The notes: a model not told the origin generated them from the letters alone. A DNA stretch of 22,802 nt from Thermoanaerobaculales bacterium (GCA_029938595.1 JAOZUP010000011.1:1-22802); one strand, 5' to 3'; shown: positions 6,855-13,768, counted from the stretch's first letter. Program-made: numbers and translations.

Positions 6855-8206
6855 AATTTCAGCAGCCGCTTCCCGATGTGCCTGAAGTCATGGAAACGGC
6901 GCAGCCGTCTCCGGTCCCGAGATTTCTTCGACAGCAATCCGGCCGCGAGCAGCCAGCCGACGACAGGGTTCTGGGGCCGCACCGTGAATGGTATGAGGTT
7001 GAAATCGAACAGCTTGGGGACCAGCTCCCCGCTCGACTCCCTGGTCACCAACACGTTCATGGCGTGGAGATCGACGTCATAGAGACGCGCCCCATGACTG
7101 AGCCTGAGGATCTCGCGCAGGTGCCCCGCAAACGAGTGTGGGACGTCGCCGTGATGCTCCCGGTGGAAAAAGTAGTACAACGATCCGTTGACCGGCTCCT
7201 GAGCGATAGCTTGTACTCCTGGCGTCACGGCAAATGCCAATGGCTGGGCGACGTAACGGTCGAGGCCGGGAACCGCGTAGAACTGGGAGTTTCGGGAGAA
7301 CTCGAACTCCGCGATGGGTAGCGGGTGCTTTCGCGCGTGGGTGGCGATCGCCGTTCTCTTGTAGACCTTGAGCGCAACCTCCCGACCCTGCCAGGAGGCG
7401 CGATAGACGGTGCTTCTCCGGCCCTCCCCCAGCTTGCCGGTGATTTTCGCCCCGTCCAGATCCGTGTCCCTGAGCCTCTCCTCAGCCAGGTTGGGTTCGA
7501 ACGCCGGCTCGTCGTGGGTCGCCTCGGCGAGGACGATCCACTTGTCCGACAGCCAGCGGCGCACCGGAATGACTCGACGAATATTGAGGCCGGCATCGTG
7601 AAACTCGGACTGCAAGCCGCGGCGGCTGACACGTTCCGGTTTCTCGCGCAGGAGCCCGAGAGCATGACGCACCTGCCACGCGACCCAACGCGCCGAGTAT
7701 CGGTGGCGATAATCGACTATCAGCCACCGTTTCGAAACACGCCCCATTTCGCGCAGGATGCGGCGCCGAGTCACGGGATCGACGTGAAACATGAATCGGA
7801 TCGACACAATGCAGTCCACCGAGGCATTCTGAAAAGGAAGCGCCTCGGCGTCCGATTGCACGTAGCCCTCGACACCTGGATGATCGACCTGCGGTGACAC
7901 TGTAGCCTCGTACATCATCTGCAGCGAAATGTCGCTCCCAACCACGTTGACGCCCATTTCAGCCAGGCGACCCGTGAATCGTCCAGTCCCGCACGGAAGA
8001 TCGAGGACCGACAGCACGTCGGTGGTTTCGGCGAACGCCTTCTGGATCGCACGCCACTTACGGACGTTTCTGCGCTTTCGCCCCGCGGTCGTGAATCGGT
8101 GCTGGTCGTAGTCGGCCGCAACCGCCGCGTCGCGATAGAACTCCTTTTTGTAGGAGTATTCCTCGACCTTCGGTTTGCTGACATCATCTTTCGAGGGTTT
8201 TCTCAT
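6836..8206 (-). CDS. SAM methyltransferase - kinase fusion protein
   Basis: A 456-residue two-domain protein. Residues 20-230 are a class I SAM-dependent methyltransferase (motif I VLDLPCGTGRF 67-77, acidic loop GSDIS, then SDAEALPF and SIRFMFHV). Residues 250-440 are a protein-kinase-like fold resembling YrbL/LPS-kinase enzymes: glycine loop GKLGEGRRSTVY (257-268), lysine K280 in VALKVYKR, catalytic loop DVDLHAMNVLV (377-387) and metal-binding DFN (401-403). The key kinase residues are present, so it is probably active. MTase-kinase fusions such as WbdD cap O-antigen chains; a glycan-modifying role here is inference, supported by nearby sugar-activating genes. Start ATG 8206 is preceded by GGAAG about five bases upstream; the frame is open to 8344 but that extension looks non-coding. 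The 3' end overlaps the GH2 gene tail to tail. Confidence 0.87.
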   Translation of the reverse strand: MRKPSKDDVSKPKVEEYSYKKEFYRDAAVAADYDQHRFTTAGRKRRNVRKWRAIQKAFAETTDVLSVLDLPCGTGRFTGRLAEMGVNVVGSDISLQMMYEATVSPQVDHPGVEGYVQSDAEALPFQNASVDCIVSIRFMFHVDPVTRRRILREMGRVSKRWLIVDYRHRYSARWVAWQVRHALGLLREKPERVSRRGLQSEFHDAGLNIRRVIPVRRWLSDKWIVLAEATHDEPAFEPNLAEERLRDTDLDGAKITGKLGEGRRSTVYRASWQGREVALKVYKRTAIATHARKHPLPIAEFEFSRNSQFYAVPGLDRYVAQPLAFAVTPGVQAIAQEPVNGSLYYFFHREHHGDVPHSFAGHLREILRLSHGARLYDVDLHAMNVLVTRESSGELVPKLFDFNLIPFTVRPQNPVVGWLLAAGLLSKKSRDRRRLRRFHDFRHIGKRLLKFYASTG

Positions 8207-8309
8207 ACTGCTTCCAATCGCGCACGGTCGAGTGGGACATGAAGGTCTCCAGTTCGTTTTTGTCGTCCATCGACACGCCGAGGATAGCGGTACGCAAGAG
8301 GGCCAGCAA
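8184..8309 (-). CDS. Possible small ORF overlapping the fusion gene start
   Basis: A reading frame not shared with the fusion gene runs from about TTG 8309 (ATG 8270 internal) to TGA at 8184-8186. It ends in DDKNELETFMSHSTVRDW plus a short charged tail, overlapping the fusion gene by 23 bases. The amino-acid composition looks protein-like (amphipathic, few prolines and arginines) whereas the competing frame here is cysteine-, proline- and tryptophan-rich. An in-frame stop lies just upstream of the TTG. No strong ribosome binding site is visible. It may be a translationally coupled small protein or the remnant of a longer gene. Function unknown and existence uncertain. Confidence 0.27.
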   Translation of the reverse strand: MLALLRTAILGVSMDDKNELETFMSHSTVRDWKQYEKTLER

Positions 8310-8386
8310 CGATCGGTGTCACTTCGTCTGTCCCACAACCACATTGGCTCTCATGAGGAGCAGGCAGGGCTGCGTTTCCCTTTGCT

Positions 8387-9274
8387 ATGATCCGACCGAG
8401 AAGGGATGGGTCCAACGTGTCGGCAGAAATTGCTCACTCGTGTTTGCTGTGCGGAGGCACCGACTACACAGTGTTGTGTGAGTTTCCCGAACTCACCTGG
8501 GTGTGGTGCGAGTGTGGGTTGATTTACAAGCAATCCGAAGCCGTCCCGACCGTCGAGTATCACGAGGACTACTTCGTCAACCGGGAGAATGTCCGGCGGC
8601 AGTACAACACGAGAAATAGGCGGCGGATCCAAAAGTCGCGGTCGCAGATTCTCGACGTTCTCAACCATGTGGAGCCGGGCCCGCTCCTCGATGTGGGCTG
8701 CGGCTACGGCCACACGCTGCGGGCCGCCGAGGATCTCGGGCTGATCGCCACCGGCGTCGATATCAGCGAGCACGCCGTGCGTTTTTGCAACGAGCTGGGA
8801 TTCTCGACCAAGCAGGGCACGTTGGAGCGGCTTCCGTTTGCCGACGGCGCCTTCCAGATCGTGATCATGAAACACGTGCTGGAGCACACTAAAACACCCC
8901 GGGAGGCGTTGCGCGAAACCCGGCGTGTGTTGCGGCCCGGCGGCGGGTTGTTCATCGCCGTTCCTCACGCCGGTTATCTAAGGGCACGAGTGAGTCCCAA
9001 GGGATACCGCTTTTACAGACCCGAGTTCCATGGCCGGGAGCACTTTGTCTACTACACGCCCCAGACCCTCAGCCGTCTTCTGAAGGAGGAGTCGTTTGAT
9101 CCCGTAAATGTACCGCTCCCCCATCTCGTACACCGACGAGCCGGTGGCGCCGTGCGGGCGGCCGAGATCGCCATCGCGCCCCTGCGATTGGCCGCCCAAC
9201 AGGCGAAATCATCGCTGGCGCTTTACAAGGAGTTCTGGCTCACGGCGACTGCGAGCCTCAAAGCTCGCGGTTGA
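8387..9274 (+). CDS. Class I SAM-dependent methyltransferase with N-terminal zinc-ribbon
   Basis: A 295-residue methyltransferase of the Methyltransf_23/UbiE-like type. The N-terminus has a C19-x2-C22 ... C41-x-C43 set (CLLCGG, WCECGLIY), the metal-binding arrangement common in natural-product and surface-glycan methyltransferases. The SAM motif is LLDVGCGYGHTL (100-111), followed by GVDISEHA, LPFADGAFQIVIMKHVLEH and the post-motif VLRPGGGLFIAVPH. The substrate is unknown. The start is uncertain: ATG 8387 gives the longest protein, but its ATG lies inside TATGAT (8386-8391), which looks like a -10 box, and GTG 8417 follows AAGGGATGGG. It is divergent from the fusion gene, with 180 bp between them, and ends 7 bp from the convergent nucleotidyltransferase gene, leaving no room for a separate terminator. 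Confidence 0.88.
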   Translation: MIRPRRDGSNVSAEIAHSCLLCGGTDYTVLCEFPELTWVWCECGLIYKQSEAVPTVEYHEDYFVNRENVRRQYNTRNRRRIQKSRSQILDVLNHVEPGPLLDVGCGYGHTLRAAEDLGLIATGVDISEHAVRFCNELGFSTKQGTLERLPFADGAFQIVIMKHVLEHTKTPREALRETRRVLRPGGGLFIAVPHAGYLRARVSPKGYRFYRPEFHGREHFVYYTPQTLSRLLKEESFDPVNVPLPHLVHRRAGGAVRAAEIAIAPLRLAAQQAKSSLALYKEFWLTATASLKARG

Positions 9275-9281
9275 GATCTGG

Positions 9282-10226
9282 CTAGGACAGGATCTCCGCC
9301 ACCACCCTCTGGCCGTCGCGCACCCGTGCGTTGCGCAGGACCACGGACTCCCGGACCACAGCACCGTTTCCGACCGACGATCCGGACTCGAGATAGACGT
9401 TGGGACCGATCTCACAGTGATCGCCGATTACGACCCCCGCCTCGATGCGGAGCGGTGCGACCAGATCTGTGCCCTCGCCCACCCGCTCCGTCGCGATGTG
9501 CGTCGGTTCGACCTCCTCGCGCAACAGCTGCATGGTCAAGGCCAGGAGATCCTCCGGCGTTGAAACCTGACACCGCTCTGCCGCCCGAATACCAACCACC
9601 GTTCCGCCGTCATTGATCAGCGCCTGGATCGCATCCTGGATCTCGTACTCCCCCCGCACCGACCGCCCGACCCCCGCCAGGTGGTCGATCAGCCGCCTCG
9701 GGAATACGTAGTGCGGTAGGCTGACCGTGTTCGAAGTCGCCTCCCCGGGGACCGGCTTTTCCACAATGCGCCTCACCCAAATCCCGTCCAGCTCCACCGA
9801 CGCGCTGCGCGCGACGAGTCCCGACTCTACGTCGAGAAGGCTCAACACCGCATCGGCGCTGTCGGCTGCGCGCAGGACCTCCCCCACGTGTTCCCCCGAG
9901 ACCAGGCTGTCGCAGGCCGAGAGCACGAAGGGCCCCTCGATGAATTCCGCCGCAGCCGCCAGAGCGTGCGCCATTCCCAATCGCTCTTCCTGGACCGCAA
10001 AGCGAATCCGAACCTCGATACCAGAGCGGTAAGTGAAGTGGCGTTTGATCTCTTCGTCATCCGCCCCCACGACGAGCACGAAATCCGTGATGCCGTTAGC
10101 CGCGTACGGCATCATGGCCCTCTCAACAAGCGGCCGGCCCAGCGTCGGGGCCATGGCCTTGCTGCGATCTCGGGTCACCGGCTGTAGCCGGATCCCGAGA
10201 CCAGCTGCGAGGATCACCGCCTGCAT
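9282..10226 (-). CDS. Sugar-1-phosphate nucleotidyltransferase
   Basis: A 314-residue enzyme that should transfer a nucleotidyl group from an NTP to a sugar-1-phosphate to make an NDP-sugar in the cytoplasm. The N-terminal Rossmann-like domain starts MQAVILAAGLGIRLQPVTRD with KAM at 23-25, the signature of the family; ACDSLVSGE holds the metal-binding aspartate region, and IVEKP the sugar-binding region. The C-terminus (about 240-310) has hexapeptide-like left-handed helix repeats (VAPLRIEAGVVIGDHCEIGPNV, VVLRNARV). The ATG overlaps the sugar-kinase stop as TGATG, so the two are translationally coupled and the kinase product is the natural substrate candidate. The frame is open further upstream to 10475, but that part is antisense-like noise inside the kinase gene. 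Nucleotide and sugar specificity are not determined. Confidence 0.89.
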   Translation of the reverse strand: MQAVILAAGLGIRLQPVTRDRSKAMAPTLGRPLVERAMMPYAANGITDFVLVVGADDEEIKRHFTYRSGIEVRIRFAVQEERLGMAHALAAAAEFIEGPFVLSACDSLVSGEHVGEVLRAADSADAVLSLLDVESGLVARSASVELDGIWVRRIVEKPVPGEATSNTVSLPHYVFPRRLIDHLAGVGRSVRGEYEIQDAIQALINDGGTVVGIRAAERCQVSTPEDLLALTMQLLREEVEPTHIATERVGEGTDLVAPLRIEAGVVIGDHCEIGPNVYLESGSSVGNGAVVRESVVLRNARVRDGQRVVAEILS

Positions 10227-11446
10227 CAGTCGTCCCCACCGACGAACCGAGCAGCACCAGCGGGCGTGCACAGGTGACAGTTTGCATTCGCAGCCGCATC
10301 TGGATGGGCCGCCGCGTATCCCCGCGACACGGCATTGGCGATCTCCTCGCCGGCCGCGGGATCGGCCAACGCCACGCAGCTTCCGCCGAAGCCCGCGCCC
10401 GAGAAACGCGCTCCGTAGACTCCCGGGGTATCGCGCAACAGCTCGAAAAGCGTGACCAGTTCGGGCGTCCCACACTCGTAGTTGCGGATCGAGCTCTCGC
10501 CCGAGGCACTCATCAGCTCGCCAAAACGGGTCAGGTCTCCCCCCCGCCAGGCCTCCACTCCATCGATCACGCGCCGGCGCTCGCCAAAGAAGTGCGCGGC
10601 TCGCCTCCGCAGATTCTCGGGCAGCTCGGCGGCAAAGCGATCGAAGAGCTCGGGCCCAGCCTCGGACAACAGGGGTCGCCGGCCCGCCGTCCGCCCTCCA
10701 CGATCCAACAGGATCCTTGCGGCCTCATGGCACTCCTCGACCCGGGTGTTGAAACCCGACCCCGCGAGAGCTCTCGTTATTCCTGAGAATGCGACGACGA
10801 CGGTGATCTCCGGCGCACCCTCGTGCGCCGATACCCGCTCTACCGAGAGATCGGAGACGGTGACACGAGTCAGGTGACCCTTGTCTGCAAAAAGGATGAT
10901 CGATTGGTCCAGGAGACCGCTCGCGACTCCGATATACGAGTTTTCGGCCTGCTGGACGAGGGCCGCAACGTCGCGGCGCGGGAGGTCAAAGCGGTTGGCG
11001 CGTGCCAACCCGAGCACGTAACAGATCAGAACCGCCGCGGAGGAGCTCAAACCGGCCCCCGCCAAATCGCCGCCGATCACTGCGTATAGACCCTGGTCGA
11101 GGCGGCGGCGGGCGCTGAGGACGCCGGCTGCGGCGCGAGCGTAATCTCCCCACTCTCCAGTCGGCGCCGGTTGGGCCGCCGTCAGCTCGACGGTGACCGC
11201 ACCCTGGAAATCGAGACTCTCAATGCGGAAGATCGGCTCCGGCAAGGGTGTAGCGGCCATCATGACCGACCGATCGATCGTCAACCCGGTCACCACTCCG
11301 CCCTGATGATCGACATGAGCGCCCACCGGACACACGCGGAGCGGAGCGTTGACACCGAAAACCTCGTCCGACCTGGCCCCCGTCGCCAGTACGAGACGGG
11401 CCGTCAGCGCCCGCAACCGTTCATTCTGTTTCACGTTCATCGTCAT
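10226..11446 (-). CDS. GHMP sugar kinase, galactokinase family, galacturonokinase-like
   Basis: A 406-residue GHMP kinase that phosphorylates C1 of a sugar with ATP. Three family motifs are visible: sugar-binding PLRVCPVGAHVDHQGG (35-50), ATP-loop GAGLSSSAAV (130-139) and C-terminal ARFSGAGFGGSCVAL (346-360). The catalytic aspartate is probably D180 in GLLDQ. Classical galactokinases have G-E-H-T-D-Y in motif 1; here it is G-A-H-V-D-H, with the galactose-contacting glutamate replaced by alanine. To my knowledge GAHxDHQGG is the form seen in plant galacturonokinase, so galacturonate is a candidate substrate; galactose remains possible. The next gene, a nucleotidyltransferase, is coupled by a TGATG overlap, as expected for a two-step salvage route to an NDP-sugar. 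Start is ATG 11446 or ATG 11440; neither has a clear ribosome binding site. Confidence 0.88.
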   Translation of the reverse strand: MTMNVKQNERLRALTARLVLATGARSDEVFGVNAPLRVCPVGAHVDHQGGVVTGLTIDRSVMMAATPLPEPIFRIESLDFQGAVTVELTAAQPAPTGEWGDYARAAAGVLSARRRLDQGLYAVIGGDLAGAGLSSSAAVLICYVLGLARANRFDLPRRDVAALVQQAENSYIGVASGLLDQSIILFADKGHLTRVTVSDLSVERVSAHEGAPEITVVVAFSGITRALAGSGFNTRVEECHEAARILLDRGGRTAGRRPLLSEAGPELFDRFAAELPENLRRRAAHFFGERRRVIDGVEAWRGGDLTRFGELMSASGESSIRNYECGTPELVTLFELLRDTPGVYGARFSGAGFGGSCVALADPAAGEEIANAVSRGYAAAHPDAAANANCHLCTPAGAARFVGGDD

Positions 11447-11578
11447 CGTCGACGACCGGTGATCTCGCTGTCGTTTCGGTACTCCATCGGCCGGTCGAGG
11501 ATAGCCCCGCGGGCGGAGACCAGCAAGTAATGGACATTTCCAAACGGCGGTGAGAGCCTCCGGAGAAGAGGGTACGCC

Positions 11579-12172
11579 ATGAGGAAGATCCAGCTCCTGA
11601 TGCTCTGTTTATCAACCGTCGTCATCAGCACGTGTTCGACGAGTTCCGAGAGGGTGGATGGAGGCGTTCGTGAGACCAGCCGCTACTCGGTAGTCTATGA
11701 GGGACCAGAGCTCCAGGCGACCGTCCGTCACTATCAAGCCGAAAAAGATCTCGGCGGCGATTGGCTGATCCTCGTAGCCCACCTGCGGGGCACCCACAGC
11801 GGCGGCATCACCACGATCCACCGCAGAGACATCTCGGTTCGAACCCCCGACGGGCGGCGCCTACCGCTCATCACCCAGGCCGAATTCAGAGAGGCCTACC
11901 GCGAGATTCACTCCCGAGTCCGTCGTGCGGTGTCGTCGTCGGCGCCGCTTTCGGGGTATGGCGAAGATTATCGACCCTGTGATCGTTGGTTTCTCGCCGA
12001 ACCTGTGGGCGGTTTCGCTCAGGATGAGGTCGCCATCAACACCTTCGAAGTGTGCTGGGGCCCCCTCGTGTTCCAGGTACCCGGGGGCGTGCAACCAGGA
12101 CGCTGGCGATTGGTCATCGAGCTCGAGGAGAGCACGGCGGATATTCCATTTGAACTCGAGGTCGATGGGTAG
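11579..12172 (+). CDS. Putative lipoprotein or secreted protein of unknown function
   Basis: A 197-residue protein I do not recognise. The N-terminus MRKIQLLMLCLSTVVISTC is a basic start plus hydrophobic stretch ending at C19, like a lipoprotein signal, although threonine at -1 is not the usual lipobox residue; an ordinary signal peptide is the alternative. The mature part is rich in beta-strand-like sequence (GDWLILVAHLRG, GRWRLVIELEES, IPFELEVDG) and reads like one small beta-sandwich domain. Cysteines in DYRPCDRW and FEVCWGP could form a disulfide. A purine-rich GGAGAAGAGGG lies about seven bases before the ATG. It is divergent from the sugar kinase gene (132-bp spacer) and convergent with adk, separated by the octamer-repeat hairpin. 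Confidence 0.75.
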   Translation: MRKIQLLMLCLSTVVISTCSTSSERVDGGVRETSRYSVVYEGPELQATVRHYQAEKDLGGDWLILVAHLRGTHSGGITTIHRRDISVRTPDGRRLPLITQAEFREAYREIHSRVRRAVSSSAPLSGYGEDYRPCDRWFLAEPVGGFAQDEVAINTFEVCWGPLVFQVPGGVQPGRWRLVIELEESTADIPFELEVDG

Positions 12173-12189
12173 CTGTTGGCGGTCAATGG

Positions 12190-12299
12190 GGTTAGGAGGT
12201 TAGGAGGTTAGGAGGTTAGGGGGTTAGGCGCCTCACCCCTCACCCCTCACTTCCTCACTTCCTAACTTCCTAACTTCCTAACTTCCTCACTTCCTAACT
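12190..12299. repeat. Inverted tandem octamer repeat (5 + about 9 units)
   Basis: Five contiguous octamers GGTTAGGN fill 12190-12229 (last bases A, A, A, G, C). From 12231 to 12299 follow about nine units CCTMACYY, the inverse type: two of seven bases, then mostly eight. The arms can pair to form a purine/pyrimidine-biased hairpin centred on GGCGCC. It fills the whole space between the convergent lipoprotein and adk genes. The adk stop codon begins at 12303, directly after the array. Confidence 0.87.
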
Positions 12300-12300
12300 C

Positions 12301-12963
12301 TCAACCCAGCTTGTCCAACTCGGCCAGCGCCTCATCCCTCACTCCTTCGATCGACTGCGTTCCGTCCACCTTGATCAACCGCGGCGCTCTCGCACCGCCC
12401 TTGGCTTCGAGGTCGCCGTAATACGAGGTCAGAACCTCAGTTTGGGCGTGGTAGTTGGCCAGCCGATTGCGGATGGTCTCCTCGCAGTCGTCGTCGCGAT
12501 GGACCAACGGTTCCCCTGTAATGTCGTCGACCCCTTCCACCTTCGGCGGGTTGAAGGTCACGTGGTAGACCCGTCCCGAGCCCGGATGCGAGCGTCGGCC
12601 GGATAGCCTCGCGACGATCTCGTCATCGGGAACCGCGATCTCGACCACCGCATCGATGTCGACTCCGGCGTCCCTCATAGCTTCCGCCTGCGCCAGGGTG
12701 CGCGGAAAACCGTCAAAGAGGAAGCCTGACGAGCAGTCAGGCTCCGTGATCCGCTCCTTGACGAGACCGATGATGATGTCGTCAGAGACCAGCTCGCCGG
12801 CATCCATGACGGCCTTTGCCTGCTTCCCGAGTTCCGTACCCGCGGCAACCGCCGCGCGGAGCATGTCGCCCGTCGAGATCTGCGGGACTCCGTACCGCTC
12901 ACAGATGAACCTGGCCTGGGTCCCCTTGCCGGCGCCCGGTGGTCCGAGAAGAATCATTCGCAT
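12301..12963 (-). CDS. adk: Adenylate kinase
   Basis: A 220-residue adenylate kinase, catalysing ATP + AMP to 2 ADP. The P-loop is GPPGAGKGTQ (near the N-terminus), followed by the AMP-binding STGDMLRAA, the GFPRT motif (DGFPRTLAQAEAM), and the long lid (GRRSHPGSGRVYHVTFNPP ... DDITGEPLVHRDDD) in the Gram-negative form, without the four-cysteine zinc site. Length matches the usual 214-220. ATG 12963 is preceded by GGGGGC in the leader; the frame is open to 13377 but the extra segment has no adk character. Its presence beside a sulfate-activation locus is apt, since Sat and AprBA handle large AMP/ATP fluxes (AMP is the product of APS reduction), though the gene is on the opposite strand and not in the same operon. 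Confidence 0.97.
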   Translation of the reverse strand: MRMILLGPPGAGKGTQARFICERYGVPQISTGDMLRAAVAAGTELGKQAKAVMDAGELVSDDIIIGLVKERITEPDCSSGFLFDGFPRTLAQAEAMRDAGVDIDAVVEIAVPDDEIVARLSGRRSHPGSGRVYHVTFNPPKVEGVDDITGEPLVHRDDDCEETIRNRLANYHAQTEVLTSYYGDLEAKGGARAPRLIKVDGTQSIEGVRDEALAELDKLG

Positions 12964-13411
12964 TGTTGCCCCCTGAACCGCGGTAAACCGCGTTGATGGT
13001 CCTCGATCGTTGCATATTCGATGCCGGGTTTTCGGCCTCGATGGTGGAAAATCCACCCCGCAGGGCCCTCGAACCCCACTCGTCACACCCTGGTAACCGA
13101 TCCTCCCTCCGATTTCTTGCCTAGTAGACACCAATCTCTCCGAGACGGTTTCGGAATCTGGCCATGGAGACGTCAACCTTCTAACAATACGCAACTTACA
13201 ACGTTCCCAACGACCCAGGAGAGGACCCCAAGCTGCCTTCCGACAGGCGCTGCAGTCGATGACGCCGAGCACCTCGTTCCAGGCTTGTAACAGAATCGAA
13301 ATGAACGGAACTCTCCGCACCGAAAGAGGTTGTATGCAGGGAGGTTCATTTGCGTAACTGTTTCGTAACATCAACACGATAATTCAGGATGCAAACCACT
13401 CGTGCAATTAC

Positions 13412-13429
13412 AAGTGAAAATATTCACAG
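13412..13429. promoter_or_regulatory. Candidate Rex-type operator
   Basis: AAGTGAAAATATTCACAG has the core GTGAA-N4-TTCAC and matches 11 of the 14 defined bases of the Rex consensus TTGTGAA-N4-TTCACAA. Rex is a redox (NADH/NAD+) sensing repressor whose predicted regulon in Desulfovibrio-type sulfate reducers includes sulfate-activation genes. The site is about 340 bp upstream of aprB, which is far for direct repression unless the promoter lies nearby. No rex gene is in the window. Confidence 0.4.
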
Positions 13430-13656
13430 TCTTTTGAACCAGTCGTGACGAATTCTCGTAACACCTATGATTCATTGACTTACGTGGTTTTTCTCTGAAC
13501 TCCCACAGACCTCCCAAAGAAACTCCATTTACCACCGCCTCGGGTTCATGGTCCGACATCTTCCATCGAAGGACAGGTCAAGTGACGATGGATCGCCTCG
13601 TTGCTGGCTGCAAGTCCCGTGATATCCGTATCTTCTCAACCAATCACGAACGATTC

Positions 13657-13672
13657 TCACAATAGATTGTGA
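13657..13672. promoter_or_regulatory. Palindromic operator candidate upstream of aprB
   Basis: TCACAATAGATTGTGA is a perfect inverted repeat with 7-base arms and a 2-base spacer, ending 96 bp before the aprB ATG. Its right half plus following bases (13667-13684) also reads TTGTGAA-AACA-GGCACAG, a second weak Rex-like match (11 of 14). The position suits a regulator of the cluster promoter. The bound protein is unknown. Confidence 0.45.
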
Positions 13673-13754
13673 AAACAGGCACAGCTCTTGCTTCGAACGG
13701 CCGCGATGAAGAAAAGGTGTAGCTATCGATCAACACGAGTTTTCCGAAATTGAA

Positions 13755-13760
13755 AGGAGG
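13755..13760 (+). promoter_or_regulatory. Strong ribosome binding site of aprB
   Basis: AGGAGG eight bases before the ATG at 13769, within AAAGGAGGAG. It fixes the aprB start and suggests high translation, in keeping with the abundance of AprBA in sulfur-metabolising cells. Confidence 0.85.
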
Positions 13761-13768
13761 AGACGTAA

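Larger units (their letters stand above)
12964..13768. promoter_or_regulatory. Long non-coding upstream region of adk and the apr-qmo-sat cluster
   Basis: An 805-bp divergent spacer. The part from about 13290 to 13680 is clearly richer in A/T than the flanking genes. It contains a GTGAA-N4-TTCAC palindrome (13414-13427), a TCACAAT-AG-ATTGTGA palindrome (13657-13672), and recurring CGTAAC words near 13354, 13365 and 13458. The promoters of both adk and aprB should be here, but no convincing -35/-10 pair could be placed. A leftward 62-codon frame at 13371-13559 is not convincing as a gene. Confidence 0.6.

Noticed and set aside
11443..11631. A leftward frame of up to 62 codons whose TGA overlaps the sugar-kinase ATG
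   Set aside because: The ATGA overlap is tempting, but the frame overlaps the start of the more convincing putative lipoprotein gene and has no good ribosome binding site. Conservation would be needed to revive it.
12964..13377. N-terminal extension of the adk frame to 358 residues
   Set aside because: Adenylate kinase begins MRMILLGPPGAGKGTQ at a normal position; the extension has no homologous character and is rich in arginine and cysteine, like untranslated sequence.
13371..13559. A 62-codon leftward frame in the aprB upstream region
   Set aside because: No recognisable motif, only a weak GGAAG right next to the start, and it spans the Rex-like palindrome; kept as non-coding.
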